Below are positions 33,601 to 46,110 of a stretch of DNA of 64,000 nt, piece by piece. The notes below the pieces were generated by a model, which was not told the DNA's origin, made no database searches, and was given only the letters and a program-made list of their open reading frames with translations. Position 1 is the first letter of the stretch, and each line of letters begins with the position of its first letter. Source of the stretch: Bombardia bombarda. Lineage: Eukaryota; Ascomycota; Sordariomycetes; Sordariales; Lasiosphaeriaceae. The position numbers and the translations under genes are program-made. The stretch spans positions 372,001-436,000 of the forward strand of contig JAULSR010000008.1 of assembly GCA_030512295.1 (NCBI GenBank), given 5' to 3'.

Positions 33601-36600
33601 CCCCGCGTGGAGAAGAAAGTGGCGAGCTGTTGCGGATGCGGGTTGAGAAGGTAGAAAATGAGAAAACCAAAGCCCGGTTTCCTGGCCGAGTTGGCTAACA
33701 GATGTTAGTCTAGTCTGTTAGTGCTGAACAAGTATGGCAGGAGGTAAGGGGGGCGGCAACATCAAGCCACCTTGATGCTTTCTGAACAGTCTGGAGCATG
33801 ACGAAGGTGTGGTGTCGTCAATTCTAGGGGCGCGTGATGTGTTGCAGCCGCTGTCCTCCACAATCCTCCGAACCTTTACCCCTCTCACCTCCCGCCACCA
33901 GCTTCCTTTGTCGACGAGAATGCGAATTGCGGCCAGTTTCTCGCGAAACAAGAACTAGATAGCCACTCAGAGGATAGACGCACTGTCGGCCGTAGAGGAT
34001 GCTCGGGCTGCCACCATCTACATAGTGTATATGCAGGTGCATCGTGCGGGTTGCACAACATGGCACGGCATTCTCGCATCTCCTGTCTCCTATCCATTGA
34101 GGGTCGCGATATTGCGAAGCTAGAATGCATAGATATGCGCTCGTCAGAACATTGACTCTCCGTGTCAATGGATGGGCCGTGGTAATGGCCAGTCTAGGCA
34201 GAAAGAAGGTGAGGAAGACTAGAAATCGGACTCGGTGAAGCTGGCTCGGCTGGCAAGGGAGACGATGGAGAAGGACTTGGGCTGCTTCTTTGGGGCTGCA
34301 TCCCCAAATCCGTTTCGAGCCAGCTGCAGCTCAGTAAAGTGTCTAAAACATGCATCTGTAGCATAATAAATTGTCGTGTGGAGACGTCCATCTTAACCAT
34401 GCATCCCCGAGGCGGGTTCAGACGCTTGCGAGCTTGTGCCGCTGCGCTGCTGGTGCTACTGTGCACCTAAAAGTCAGTATACCTACGACCGATTGCGACG
34501 GATCGTGGTTTTCAGGAGTTGCAAAAGACTGATCCGGTCAAGCATCCAAGCCATGGTGCATATGTCGACGTTAGATGGCCATCGAGGGACTACCGAGCAC
34601 TACTGTTGTTTCATCTCGAGCACACATCTCGGGGGATCTGGAGAGGATCGATGATCGAGAAATCGACGAGCCCAAGTCGAAGGACCCCTGAGCTGCAATA
34701 GCGAGAAAGAAGAATGTTACCCTAAGCGCTGTGCTCTGTCTGTGTACGGAGTAGGATTTAAGGAATGCAGGATTCTGATATCCCAGCCAAGCCGGGGCTG
34801 CAGTACTGACACTCTCCGCACTGAGGGTCCCTGTCGCGAGGTTCTTGTCATGAAGTGATGTTGATGCAAAGGAGATGGGTAGGAGAAGATGGAGAACGAA
34901 ATAGGACCGGACATTCAAGAAACGACTGGTCTTGAGTGACTGTGTGGAACTGGCGCCTGAACACGGACGTTGGAAAGGGCGATGGAGCCGGATTCCGTAC
35001 CGTTATGATCAGGGTAACTCCACCGCTAGAGCGGGTCGGCGAATGAACAATTAGGTAGCTGCCCTGGATGATCCTGGCGCTCTCGTCAACGGGAGCTCCA
35101 TCGCGGCTTCCCCAGAGCAACCGCAAGAGCTCAACCTGGAACCCTGATGTGCAGGGCAGCTGCCTCCCAGAGAGCTTCTAATTAAAGCAAGAACGATCTA
35201 GGTACATAACTAAACTTGGAAGAAGCTAACTAAAGCTGGAGAGGTTGAAGTTGTTTTTACTATGAAGAATTAATGCGGTTTATATGTATATTGGATACCT
35301 AATGTCTGCCTATGTTTATGATTTGCTTTCATTTGGTTGTTGAATAAACGCAGAGCAGAGCAGGCATTCACTGAAAGCTCAAAGCTATCCAGGATGAGTG
35401 TGGCACTCCCGCGGTTTTCAAAGGGAAAGGGGCAGGTATGGACGGGGTTCTGGCATCGTCGTTCTCCCATCGATGTGGAATGGCTTGACCCTTGCCTGCC
35501 CGGTGAGCGCTGCTTTTGCTGCACTGCTTCCCACCCCACCACCGGGCTGTTATTGTGTGGTATGGAGGTAGGCTCGCCCTCGAGCTCGTAATAAGAGAGG
35601 TTATTAGGAGCTAGAAATGGATGATGCAGCTTCTGGGCTGACTTACGAGACCAAAGACGTTGCGCATCCGCCAGATGACAGACAGACCATTCATCGAGCC
35701 GGACCTGAAGTACATGCCTACTTCCCCAGTTCTACTCAACACCATCTCCAGAGGCCAGCGTCTGGTCCAGATCCAAACAAGTTAAGCCCGCCGTTATTCC
35801 TCGTCATTTGCCATTCCCAATTTTGCATTTGCCTCCTTTGGCTGGGCGGGCTTCCGTTTCCAAACATTCTTTCTGGAAGCGATGTCTTTGTTCCCACGAT
35901 CTTGCGGCTTAAGGTTTCCGTCTCCGTCTCTACCACCGGTTGGGACCTTACCCAGACTTTATTCCCATTGCCAGAGCCATTGCTCTTGCCAAACCCCGGC
36001 AATCTGATCGAAACATTGCCTTTTCCCACCGTCCAAGGCAAGCACGAAGCGGAGAAACCCAGACAGTGACGAAAGAAGGCACGCACGAGCCGAACTGCTT
36101 GCTCAGCACCTGCCTACCTAATAACGGGGAGTGCTGATTTAACTTTGCCACGGCGTCGCCATATCCAGCGACCTTTCCTGGCTCCGGCTAGCCTGGACCG
36201 GGATCGAGCCACTAACAAGTAACGTGCCTCCGTGCTTCCAGCCTTCCCCGCTCACACCTGGAGTCCCCCGTCCTGGACCCTAGACCTAAGGTACTGCGCA
36301 CGCCTGCCGCCTGCTACGAACCTGGGCTCCCGGGCTAACTACCACTACCACCTACAACTGCGTGCATCAGCCCCTAACCATCGACGAAACACGCATCTCG
36401 TCCTCACTTCCAATTCCTCCCACCATAACCGACCACGGTCCTTTCCATTTATCCCACGGCTCGACGGCGGCGAAGGCCCTGACAACAAGACGGTCACCAA
36501 CATTGTCACGCCACCGCAGCCGATTAGCAACACTCCCCGACGAAGACGGACTCCCTCTTCTGTCTTCTTGTCTCTTGCCTGTTTGTGGGGCTCGTAGCTG

Positions 36601-37422
36601 CAACTGCAATGGGAGGTCGCGACTAGACGGGAGCTGTCGCACTCAACCGCCGCCGCCGACGAAACCAGGGCGTACAAGGCAACCTCCATCCTCCCGGCCC
36701 TGTCATCGCCAGAGCCTACCTCCCAGCCGGACGATCGCCGTGACTGACAGTGCTTGACACTCTGCCTTTTTGGGCTCTCCTCTGCCCAGCGCGCCAAACG
36801 ACGATCCATCTTCTCTGTGTCGTCCTGTCCCGCTCACAGCCCCCCTTCGGTCCGTCAAATTCGACTGAAAAGAAGAGAGGCGCGCGCGCGCATTGGCGGC
36901 TTCATATAGGCGTTTGTGCACACGACCGGCCGTAATCACATCCTGGGCCCGTCTCGAGTACGCTCATATCTACGAACCGACCTATTGGACATTCCTTTAC
37001 CACGACCGTTTCACGTCGGGTTGGACAAACTAGACATTCCACCGATACCCTTAAATAGACATAATACCACCTTCGATCTGGTGCCTTCAGCCTGGTAAGT
37101 AAGGTCCTCTCGCCAGAACTCGGGCTAGCCTCACTGCACTACACATACCTGTCGTCGCTGCCTATATCACCTACCGCTGTGTGGCACTCATGTCATCCCT
37201 TTTCTCACCACTAGTATTAAGCATACCTCATGGTCTCTATTCAGCATGGCCATCTGAACACCCAACCTTTAAATAACATGTCCCTTTGGGCGCTAACGAA
37301 TGCCCCCAGACATTACTTGAGACAAGATTTGGTTTCTTAGAGCTGATAGTCAACTCTGGGAGATTCTTTCTTCTAATTAGATAGCACTCTTGAGGTGTCA
37401 GCTCAGGTTTACCGTCCGGACG
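30617..37422. other. 6.8-kb gene-poor region
   Basis: From the NFU1 stop to the PSP1-domain gene ATG I see no convincing gene. Open frames are short and lack domain motifs, and no tRNA or transposon ORF is evident. The last ~1.1 kb (about 36250-37422) is C-rich and probably carries the PSP1-gene promoter and leader, including a likely 5' UTR intron at 37095-37380. A diverged dead element or a noncoding transcript cannot be excluded. Confidence 0.5.
37095..37380 (+). other. Probable 5' UTR intron of the PSP1-domain gene
   Basis: A strong GTAAGT donor at 37095 and an acceptor ending ...AATTAG at 37380 lie 43 bases before the PSP1-gene ATG. The flanking sequence does not extend the reading frame, so the intron would be in the leader. 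Confidence 0.5.
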
Positions 37423-40210
37423 ATGAGCTCTGCCACCGTCAAGACTGGTGCACAGTCCAAGCTGGGCCCAAGCAGCCAGGCGATATTGCTGGATAAGTTG
37501 CACGCGCGAAGGTCAACTCCTGATTCAGAAGCACTGGCGAGTTCAGATGACGAAGTTGACCCTCTGCGTCAAGAGAGCTTGCCTACCTCCGCTCAACCCC
37601 CTAAGCCTGTTCGACGGGCCTCGTGGCTGAACGATACTTCGCAGCAGCAACCTCCGCCACCCCGTCCAAGGAAAGGGTCTTTTGCTAGCAGCTCAATGTC
37701 ACCAACAACCTCTCACCCCAGTACTCCGGCTACGGAGTCGGGGGTAAGCGCATGGGGTTCGCATCCAGCATCAACAAATGTGCTCGGTCGAGGCCACACT
37801 GGGACCAGCCAGTTTCCATGGGGTACTGGCATCTGGAACAATGAGAGGAAAGAGCCGCCATCTCGTCTGTCTGAGGTCTTGCCATCCCCAACGTCCGCAG
37901 TCCCGCCCGGAGGTTCAGCCAATCCCTTCTTCGGCGAGGGCCCCCTGACACAGACATCGCCTGCTCCAAGAGAGCCCGCGCCGAACTCTCAAATACCATT
38001 TGCTATTCCCCTCCATCCGACTCCGAAGACGTACCGTTCACAGTCATACTCGGTAGGGCAACTCGACCCCGAGACAACGACGGCGGCACCAACAACGACT
38101 GTATCCACGGGTCCATCCACCGCCCTCGGTGCTCGAGTTCGGACCATGCCCCACTCTGGTTTGCAGCACCGCCCCTCCCGGCCTAGTATGCTGAGTGAGA
38201 TGGCGAATGACGGCAATATGCTTGGAAAAGTAAACGAGGACGATGATGACGACAGCACCAGCTCCCTGCAGGGCAGTCAGCATCTGTCGGCTGAGGCAAA
38301 GACTATCGAGATGCTCACTCGCGAGAACGCTATGCTGCGCCAGCAGCAACAATATCAGAGCCTCCGACCAAGGCCTCGAGCTTCTACTGCCGCCGCTTAC
38401 GGGCTGGGCAATGGGTACATGCAAGAAGCAGTTCCTGAGGAGTCGGACTATGCTATCGACGAACTCGACGAGTTCAACGATGGATCTGATCCAACGATGA
38501 GGAGAAATATGACGCGGAGAATGAGCGAATACGGTGCAGGCGGCCCATTCCGGTCCCCGTCATCTCTGGTTGACAGAAAGCTGGAGAATGTCAAGAGGGC
38601 GTTTTGGCAGAGCTCGCTTGGATTTGGCGGTTTGGGTGATATCCCTCAGAGTAGAAGACATTCGTTTGCAGATGTCCCAACCCGACAAGGCTCCATAAGC
38701 TCTGTTGGCGAAGGAATTGGGCCTCACGATCAAGGTGCTCAGGATTCTATACATGGACAGGACTTCCCAAGTGCTTATTCCGACAGTTCCAACTTTCCTG
38801 GCAACAACCAAGGTAAGACCTGTGGAGCATTGCGTTTTTATTTCTTCATCTAATATGTGTGCTAGTATCCTCGTACTTCACCGGTGGTGCCAACATCAAC
38901 AGCCAGCAGCAAGCTCTTGCACAAGCAGCTTATGGCACCCAGTACCCGTCGTCCTATGGCCCCCTTCAGGCCTCGTACAACGCGAGGCCTACTTCACCAC
39001 ATCGCAACATGTACAGCGTATCGCAGCCGCGACACAATCAGTCCCTCCACATCGTTCTTTTCAAATGTGCCAGAGCCGATGTTTTCTACATACAGGAAGG
39101 TACCGGCTTGACTGTTCGGCCCGGTGATCTAGTAATCGTAGAGGCCGATCGCGGTACAGATTTGGGGACCGTTGCCAAGGACAATGTCGATTGGCAGACG
39201 GCAAAGGAGTGGAAGGAACACTACGCCGAAGAGCAGTACAAATGGCTGATGATGTACTCGCAAAACGCAGCGGCGGCACAGGAGGGTGCCGGCGCCGGCC
39301 TCATGGCTGCCTCCAACGGACTCCAGGGTAGCGCAGTCGGCGGCATGGGACCCCCGAATCAGCATCATATGCAGGAGCCGAGCTCGGGTGAACTCAAGCC
39401 GAAGCTCATTAAGCGCCTTGCGCAAAGCCATGAAGTTGTTGCCTTGCGAGACAAAGAGGGAAATGAGGCCAAGGCAAAGCGTGTCTGCATGCAAAAGGTC
39501 AAGGAGCATGGGCTCAATATGGAAATCCTTGACGCGGAGTTTCAAATGCAAGTTTTCATATGCTCTTTTGATGATGATAACCGCTAACAGCATGCAGGGA
39601 CTGGAAGAAGCTGACATTCTACTATTTCGCCGACTCATACATCAACTTTAACTCTCTTGTCACGGATCTGTTCAAAATCTACAAGACACGTATTTGGATG
39701 TCAGCCATCAACCCAGCTTCGTTCGCCAGCCCTACACTGGGCTTACAGGCACCCAGTGGTATTGGGCCTGGTGCTGTTGGTGCCAGTCGTGGAGCATCTG
39801 CTTTGGCAGATCGTCGCCAGACCACGCAACAGGAAAACCAGCCCAGTTATCCTGCGCCCAGTCAGACAGGTCGCGGCGCTCCCTCGTCGTTTCCACCTCC
39901 CTTCAACCCTGCCGACCGGACAGCCATGCCAGGCACGACGTATCCAGTGCCCAACTACCCCTATAGCCCATATGGCGCTTTTGGGAACGCAGCCGCTCGA
40001 CCAGGGACCTTGCCATATGCTGCACCCGGCATGATGCCGAGCCTGGATGCGTATGCCAGCGCCTTCACGCAAGGGGCGGATTATTCTGGACGAGGGAGAT
40101 ACCCGAGCCCGCAATCTGCGGGCGCGCAGCATGAGCAGGGCGTCCCGCCACTGGGATCACAACCAGACTGGGTTGGATCATTCCAAGGACTCTCGCTTAA
40201 TTCCCGCTGA
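37423..40210 (+). CDS. PSP1 C-terminal domain protein
   Basis: Three exons, 37423-38812, 38866-39548 and 39599-40210, sum to 2685 nt (894 aa). The N-terminal ~450 residues are disordered, Ser/Pro-rich and contain a short coiled coil ('AKTIEMLTRENAMLRQQQQ'). The conserved PSP1 domain begins near 'SLHIVLFKCARADVFYI', includes 'GDLVIVEADRGTDLGTV' and 'KPKLIKRLAQSHEV', and ends with 'LTFYYFADSYINFNSLV' and 'LFKIYKTRIWM'. Yeast Psp1 is linked to suppression of DNA polymerase alpha mutants and to mRNA granules; the exact role here is inferred. The second intron (39549-39598, 50 nt) uses a GC-AG boundary, with donor GCAAGT and branch GCTAAC. No GT donor restores the conserved reading. The ATG at 37423 follows a TTG-started extension that is ignored. 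Confidence 0.88.
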
Positions 40211-41794
40211 TGGATCGATTGGATCGATATCAATCAAATCAGCCATGTTTCCACCTCGGTTTTAATGTTTGCCGGTTCTAATGCCTCTATAATCGTATTT
40301 TATTTCACTACTACTACATGTATCACATTTTTTGCGTGTCTTCAGAAGGATGACTACTACGACGACGGCGACGACTCGCTCATTTGGGACTTTTGCGATA
40401 TACAGAAAAGAGAAAGATTACGGATACTACTATTACTACTATTACTGGACTGGGAATGTGAAAAGAGAACAAGAGAGAAAGAAGAGAGAGCGAGAGAGAG
40501 AGAGGATGGAACGGTTGATCGCCCTTCCCTCTTTCGGTTATGAATGGGACATGTCAGACTGTTACTTGCTCGATATTACTGCTGCTGATGCTTGCGATTA
40601 CTGGCTGCTATACTACTATTACTTATACTACGGCTCTGGTTCTGAGTGATGGGGTAAGGGTGATTGATGGGTGGTGGGTTTTAAGTCTTTTTTTGTTCTC
40701 GGGCGTTGGCCGGCGGCATGTTGCTTCACGGTGGTGGGGGGCCGGGGGGCGGAGGGGTTGACAGAGGGACAGAAGGGCAGACAGGTTCAAAGTGCGATAT
40801 GATTGATCACCATCTACCGTACCTAGATCAACTAGGTAGTATGGTGTTTTATTTTTCTTCTCTGATGTTTGGTGGGTCGGAAGACTGCGCGGGAAGCAGT
40901 TTATTTACAATTTGATCTGGGGCAGGCGGGCGGGATTCGGGAGAATGAAGACGACAAGAACAATGACGCATTCATATTATAGTACGCGCACGACTGCGGA
41001 ATGTTTTTTCGTGCCATTTCCTTTTGATAATTATGGTCGATGTTTCATTTTCTCGTCTTCGGCTGTTTATTGATAAAGGCAAGGAATGGAATGGAAAGGG
41101 GGGGGTGGGTGGATGGATAACCTTCGTTTCTTCTCTTCCTATGTTCTCTATCGTGTTGCTTGTTGACACATACACACATTCACAGAGAGTATTTTTTTTT
41201 TTTTCCTGCGTTTCATTTGTTTCGTCATATTGCGGTTCACAACAGACTCACCGACCACGTTTTGTTTTCAATGTGTTTTATCTCGTTATGTTTCTACTTT
41301 ACTGCTGGCTGGTTGGTATTGTTTTGTACTTTCTTTTTCACGAACGGGAATAAAAATTTGACATAGACAGAGAGCTGAGAGATTGGGATAGGATAGGACT
41401 GTGGTATAGGGAAAGAAAGGGATAGGGGGGGGAGGGGGAGGAGATGGGACCTGGTTAAGAACAATAGTAAGAAGATAGTAAGAGAGTGAACCAACTGGTT
41501 AAGACAGACAGACAAGAAACACTTTATAACTTGATGCTTCTTGGCGATATTTGGTGTATATCAAGGGTTGGTCTTAGTCAAATGAGTGCCTAATTAACCT
41601 AATGATCAACCACCGATTGATACATGGATGGACAAATGGACGTTTAAGTTTCAGGTAAGAGATCTCACGGGTAGGTGGGTAGGTAGGTAGGTATAGACCA
41701 GGACAATTACCCCTTTAATATGCGCATTTCGCCGCCGCCGCCACTCGTATGTTCAAGATACCATAAATATGCACATAGTTGTATGGCTCCTGGC
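40211..41794. other. Convergent 3' flank (PSP1 gene / basic protein)
   Basis: About 1.6 kb between convergent genes. It has TACTAC/TATTAC-rich stretches near 40420-40640, a T-run near 41190 and a GGTA tetranucleotide tract at 41671-41692. No gene is seen; open frames are low-complexity. Confidence 0.5.
41671..41692. repeat. (GGTA)n tetranucleotide tract
   Basis: Imperfect GGTA/GGTG units in a convergent intergenic region; the same motif recurs elsewhere in the window (near 49262-49285, 58300-58330 and 59098-59112). Confidence 0.7.
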
Positions 41795-42783
41795 TTAAAC
41801 AGTCGCCTGCGCCCCCGCCCCCGCGCCCTCCAGCCTCTTGCTCTTTTTCTTCTCCCTCTTCTTCTGCTTCCGCCTCTCTGGCCCAGTCAATGCCTCTGCT
41901 TCCCGTGCTGCTGCTGCTGTGGCTACTGCTGCTGCTGCTGCTGCTACCGGTGTCTGGCTCACTCCCTTTTCTGCCGCTGCTAGTTGCTCTGTCCCTTCTG
42001 TCGTAGTCGTAGCAGGAACAGCAGCAGCAGCAACAGCAACACCATCTCTAACACCGCTCAAACCATCATCCTTCTTTTCCCCCGTTTCCTCTGCCACAGC
42101 CGTCCCTACCACCACCACCACCTCAGGGATAACAATACCAGCTCTACCCCCACCCACCTCCACCGCCCTCTTCACCCTCTTCACCCCCCTCCTCTCCCTC
42201 CCCACCGCCCCCCTCCCGGCCTCCTCATCCTCGCTCTCGTCCTGCCGCTCCCGCTGGCGCGCCGCATTCCTCCCCCGCTTCAGCAGCTGCTCCTTGGCAG
42301 CCGCGCTGGCCGCCATGCCCTTGCGGCCGCCGAGCAGCTGCGACTTGAGCAGGCGGTCGACCTCTTGCGCGCGGGCGCTCCTTGCCGTGCCATCGCCACC
42401 GGACGGCGCGGGGGCCCAGCCGATGCCTGCGTTGGGGGGCTGGGTGTCGTAGGGGTTGAGGTCGTCGTCGTCGTCTTTTTTGGGGGGAATTGGTGGGGGT
42501 TGGGGATTGCTTTGGGGGAGGGTTTGGGGAGGAGGGTGGTGGTGGAGAGGGATGAGAATGATTTCTTGTCGGTTGTGGATGTGGATGGGTTTGGGTCTGT
42601 CTGGTCTGATGATGATGATGATGATGGCGCAGGGGTAGTGGTTGCCGGGGCTGAAGGCTTTTTGAGCGTGTTGAGAATGCGACTGTGCTTGGCCATGCCC
42701 ATGTTGATGCGGTTGAAGATGCTGTCAAGGTCGGGCGCCACGGGGGGCTTGCCGCTGCTGGCGGTGTTGCTGCCCGCCATCAT
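41795..42783 (-). CDS. Basic nuclear-type protein, DUF3245-like (apparent frameshift)
   Basis: Starts at tandem ATGs (42783, 42780). The N-terminal helix 'DLDSIFNRINMGMAKHSRIL' precedes Ser/Thr/Pro-rich sequence. A second frame then carries the rest: an Asp run, 'LNPYDTQPPNAGIGWAP', 'EVDRLLKSQLLGGRKG', an acidic 'DESEDEEAGRGA' block and a Lys/Arg-rich C-terminus ('RRKQKKREKKKSKR'). The order helix, acidic patch, 'SEDEE-GR' and basic tail resembles fungal DUF3245 proteins, probably nucleolar; this is a tentative match. The frames do not join. No AC dinucleotide (hence no GT donor on this strand) occurs in 42481-42660, so no intron can bridge them. One extra base in the adjacent C6/A6 homopolymers (near 42476-42487) gives 990 nt, 329 aa. 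Confidence 0.65.
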
Positions 42784-43480
42784 GGTGATGGTTTCAAGAC
42801 GGCTTCTTTTTTTTATTCTTTTTTTATCGGGTATCAAATTGATCGCTGATGAGATTTAGAGAGTTGAGGTTTGAATGCCCGTTTATAGTGAAAAGTTGGG
42901 CTGCATTTGAGAAACCACTGAATGAGGATACGGGATTCTGAATTGGGGTCTATGAGTTGGCGAATGATGCGTGTGAAAATCGGTCTGATATCTCCAGTTT
43001 TGTGAGCTTGTCAGCGCTGCTAGAAAATTGTTTATTTGAGATTGAGCTTGATACGGTCGCTGGGTCGGCGGGTAATGGGTATTGGTGCTAAAAAGGATGA
43101 ACGGCGGGCCCATTTGGGTCCCTAGGGTTAGGGTTGCACCCCTTTTCACGAAGCCACTCGCATACACTCACCCATTGTACTTTCGAGCGCAGCGAGGTCT
43201 CCTCCCTGGCAGGGGCTGCCGGATAGCGTGTGAATTCCAGTGTGGCTTCGCCCATACAGTGGTAGTGTCAGCACAGGCCACCCTTGGCCAGTACTTCTAC
43301 ACCGATGGGAAGTACCACATTAGTTAGCTACCTACATCCCAATTCACAACTACATTCGCCATACAGGCTTGCGTGACAGGTAGCGTGTGTTACAGATGTC
43401 TATTTTGTTGCTATTAAGTCTACACTTGACGTATTCACCACTTTCCTTCTCCCAATCACCCACGTTCTAGTAGTTCTCCA
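42784..43480. other. Intergenic: basic-protein promoter and P450 3' flank
   Basis: About 700 bases between two minus-strand genes. No coding signal is seen; a CCCTAGGGTTAGGGTT-like sequence near 43121-43135 has a telomere-like hexamer and a half but no array. Confidence 0.5.
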
Positions 43481-45240
43481 TCACGAAACAACATTCCCAT
43501 CCTCCGGCTCATAAAACGCCACTGGGACTCCATGCCCCGGTACACCCACAACCTCAGCCTTATGATACTGTGCCTCCCAGTCACCACGATATTCCAGCCT
43601 ATCGTACTTTTGCAGTAGGCGGATGACTATTCGAAACGGTTGCTTGTCAGTGATCCATACGGGGACAGGGAAAGACTGAAAGAGCAACAACACTCACGCG
43701 TAAACGCCATCTCCGTCATAGCAAAGTTCTGCCCCACACAGATCCTCGGCCCGCCATTAAACGGCACGTAATTCCAGCTCTTGGGCGTCCACCTCTCCCA
43801 CCTCTCGGGGCTCCACACCGCCGGGTCGGCAAACCCCTCGGGCAGCACCTCCGGGTACAGATCCCGCCTCCGCTGCATCGCCAGCGTGCTGTACACCACC
43901 ACGTCGTCCTTGAGCACGATGATATCCGGCTGCCCAGGCCTGCCGGGCAGGCGCGTGTCCTGCAGGGCCGCGCGCAGGTTGTACGGCACGGCGGGGTAGA
44001 GCCTGAGGGTCTCGTTGAGCGCGTGGGTGAGGAAGGTGAGGCTCTTGATGTCCTCGTAGGTGGGGGCGCGCGCGGGGCCGACGGTGTCGAGGACGTGGCG
44101 GCGGAGCTTGCGGTAGACGGCCGGGTAGCGGGCGAGCTCGTAGATGGTCCAGCTGAGGGTGGCGGCGGCGGTGTCGCGGCCGGCGAGGAGGACGGCCATG
44201 ATTTGGTCGCGGATGACTTTTTCGTCGCGGGTCGAGCGGGCCATGCTGTGCAGGAAGGTGAAGACCTTGTCTGATTTGGAGAGCTTGTCGAGTTCGTCCG
44301 GGGTGAGGGCGAGGGTGCGGGCGATATAAGGGGAGATGAAGCGCTCGAGGACGCGGATGCCGCGGTTGTAGCGGAATTTCGGGATGAAGTAGCGGAATGG
44401 GCTGGGGCTTGTTAGTTTTAGGGGTTCGGAAAAGGGGGAAGGCGGGGAGGGAGACAGGAATTAAAACGGACGCTAGGATTGTGATGAGCATCTGAATTCG
44501 TTGGACGTCGTGGAAGGCTTGGACGAATTCGTGTTTGGGACTGGAAGGGTTAGTTATTCCAGTGTCGTTGTAAGTGGTGAGGAGGGCCCAGATGGCACTC
44601 ACTTCCCCAAACTATTGAGACTCTCTCCTAGCAGGAATTCGGTCGTGATATCAAGAGTCGTGCGGTATAACAGGTCCAGGACGTCCACAGTCTCGCCAGA
44701 TGCTGGGAGCTTGTCGATGAGGGCACTTGTCCATTTGTCGAATATCTCCAGATCTCGTACCCTCTCCTTGATAAACATAGGTCGGATCAAGGCTCTGCTA
44801 TCTGACCACGACTGGCCATCAGTGGTGAAGATGCTGTCTCCCAGGAACGGACTCCAGGCCTCGTGGAAGGTTGGGCCCTTTCCGAAATCCCCAAATTTTG
44901 TGGTGAGTATGGTCTTGATGTGCTCAGGCTCGCGGGTCAAGAGAAATCGCACGACACCAAAGGAAGCGAGCTCGACGCAGTTTGGACATTCTGGTGTTGC
45001 CCACTTATACAGGTTGTTGTAGTATTCCAGGAGCCGGTTGTTCATCTGACTGTAGCCGGCATCGATGAAGAATGGCATTCCCCGGATAGGATCCGTTGCA
45101 AGAACAGAAGATCGAACGCCGCCAAGTTTGCGGATCTTGTAGTCCACATAGGCCTTCCTGGCCGGAAACCAGGCGGCGATTAAGCCCAGGACGACGGCCC
45201 ATATGTACAGAGGGCGTAGAGATAGAATTATGTCGATCAT
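43481..45240 (-). CDS. Cytochrome P450 monooxygenase, CYP52 clan (CYP52/CYP539-like)
   Basis: Membrane-bound haem monooxygenase of the clan that hydroxylates alkanes and fatty acids. Four exons, 44603-45240, 44472-44540, 43698-44401 and 43481-43626, total 1557 nt (518 aa). An N-terminal membrane anchor (about residues 5-27, 'LYIWAVVLGLIAAWF') precedes the P450 fold. The I-helix oxygen motif 'AGRDTAAATLSW' is near residues 308-319, the ExxR motif is in 'NETLRLYP' near 370, PERW is in 'WSPERWERW', and the haem loop 'FNGGPRICVGQNFA' (Cys ligand) is near 445-460. Introns 2 and 3 have ACTAAC-type or weaker branch sites, and intron 2's donor is a non-standard GTCCGT. Divergent from the succinyl-CoA ligase gene. 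The substrate cannot be read from the sequence; the subfamily is a tentative judgement. Confidence 0.9.
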
Positions 45241-46110
45241 GACGAATCAAGCATAAAGACGACCTCTATCTAGAGGATCAGTCAGGTAGATGAGTTATGT
45301 GTTTGGAAAGATGAAACATCATCACACTCGTGAATATTTGATCAAGCCAACTTATGAGCTAACTGTGCCGTACAGATGTTAAGAAGGTCGACCGCGGTTG
45401 TGGGGACGGTTCCCCCTCATAGGTGCAGCAATGCGAACATAGCTTTGGCGATCCTCTAACACGACCCTACATCATCGAAGAGCAAATGCGCCAATGATGT
45501 GGTGACCGCATTCGGACAATGAGATTCAAATACCACGCACGACACGGTGTTTGATGAAAAGAACAAGAGGAATGCGCGACTAGATAAAGATAGGTATTGC
45601 TCTTTCATGATATCATTCGGGATGCGACTGGTGTCAAGTGGATTTGCGCGGTACCAATTGCAGAAGGAAATGGAGAAAGAACTTGGCGGATTCCAACGGC
45701 AGAAAGCTGCGGCAGAAAGCTGCGGCAGAAGGTTCAAGTTCAAGATAGATGGAGAACAGCTCCTGCTGGGTCTGTTCGCGGGGGTTTTCGGGACCAGTCC
45801 AGACCAAGCACTTGACAGACCAATTACGTGGCACTGCCCCTATTGGCTCGGAAATTCCCGCGCTACTTGTTTGCGAGAGCACCAACCAACGCCCAGCACC
45901 TTGGATCCCTAGCACATATCCAGAATATCCAGAGGCTAGCACACTTCCAGGGGGCCACGAGAGACCAGAGCGTCATTTCGTATCGAGAAAAGTCCAGATC
46001 CGTAACATCAAACCAACAAACCTATTCCCTTTTTTTCCATCACATCCAAGCCACCCGACCGCATCTCTCTCCTTTTGCGCCCGCCCATACACACACACAC
46101 TTACCTCACC
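45241..46110. promoter_or_regulatory. Divergent promoter region, P450 / succinyl-CoA ligase
   Basis: 870 bases between divergent genes. It contains a 13-bp tandem repeat at 45698-45732 and a pyrimidine/ACACAC-rich leader just before the LSC2 ATG. The 121-residue open frame at 45547-45912 starts with GTG, has no recognisable motif and is not called. Confidence 0.6.
45698..45732. repeat. 13-bp tandem repeat, about 2.7 copies
   Basis: The unit GGCAGAAAGCTGC is repeated twice perfectly with a partial third copy, in the P450/LSC2 intergenic region. Confidence 0.85.

Noticed and set aside
43121..43135. Telomere-like CCCTAGGGTTAGGG motif
   Set aside because: Only about one and a half hexamer units with no array, so not a telomeric or interstitial telomere repeat.
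45547..45912. 121-aa open frame in the P450/LSC2 divergent promoter
   Set aside because: Starts with GTG, overlaps a 13-bp tandem repeat and shows no family resemblance.
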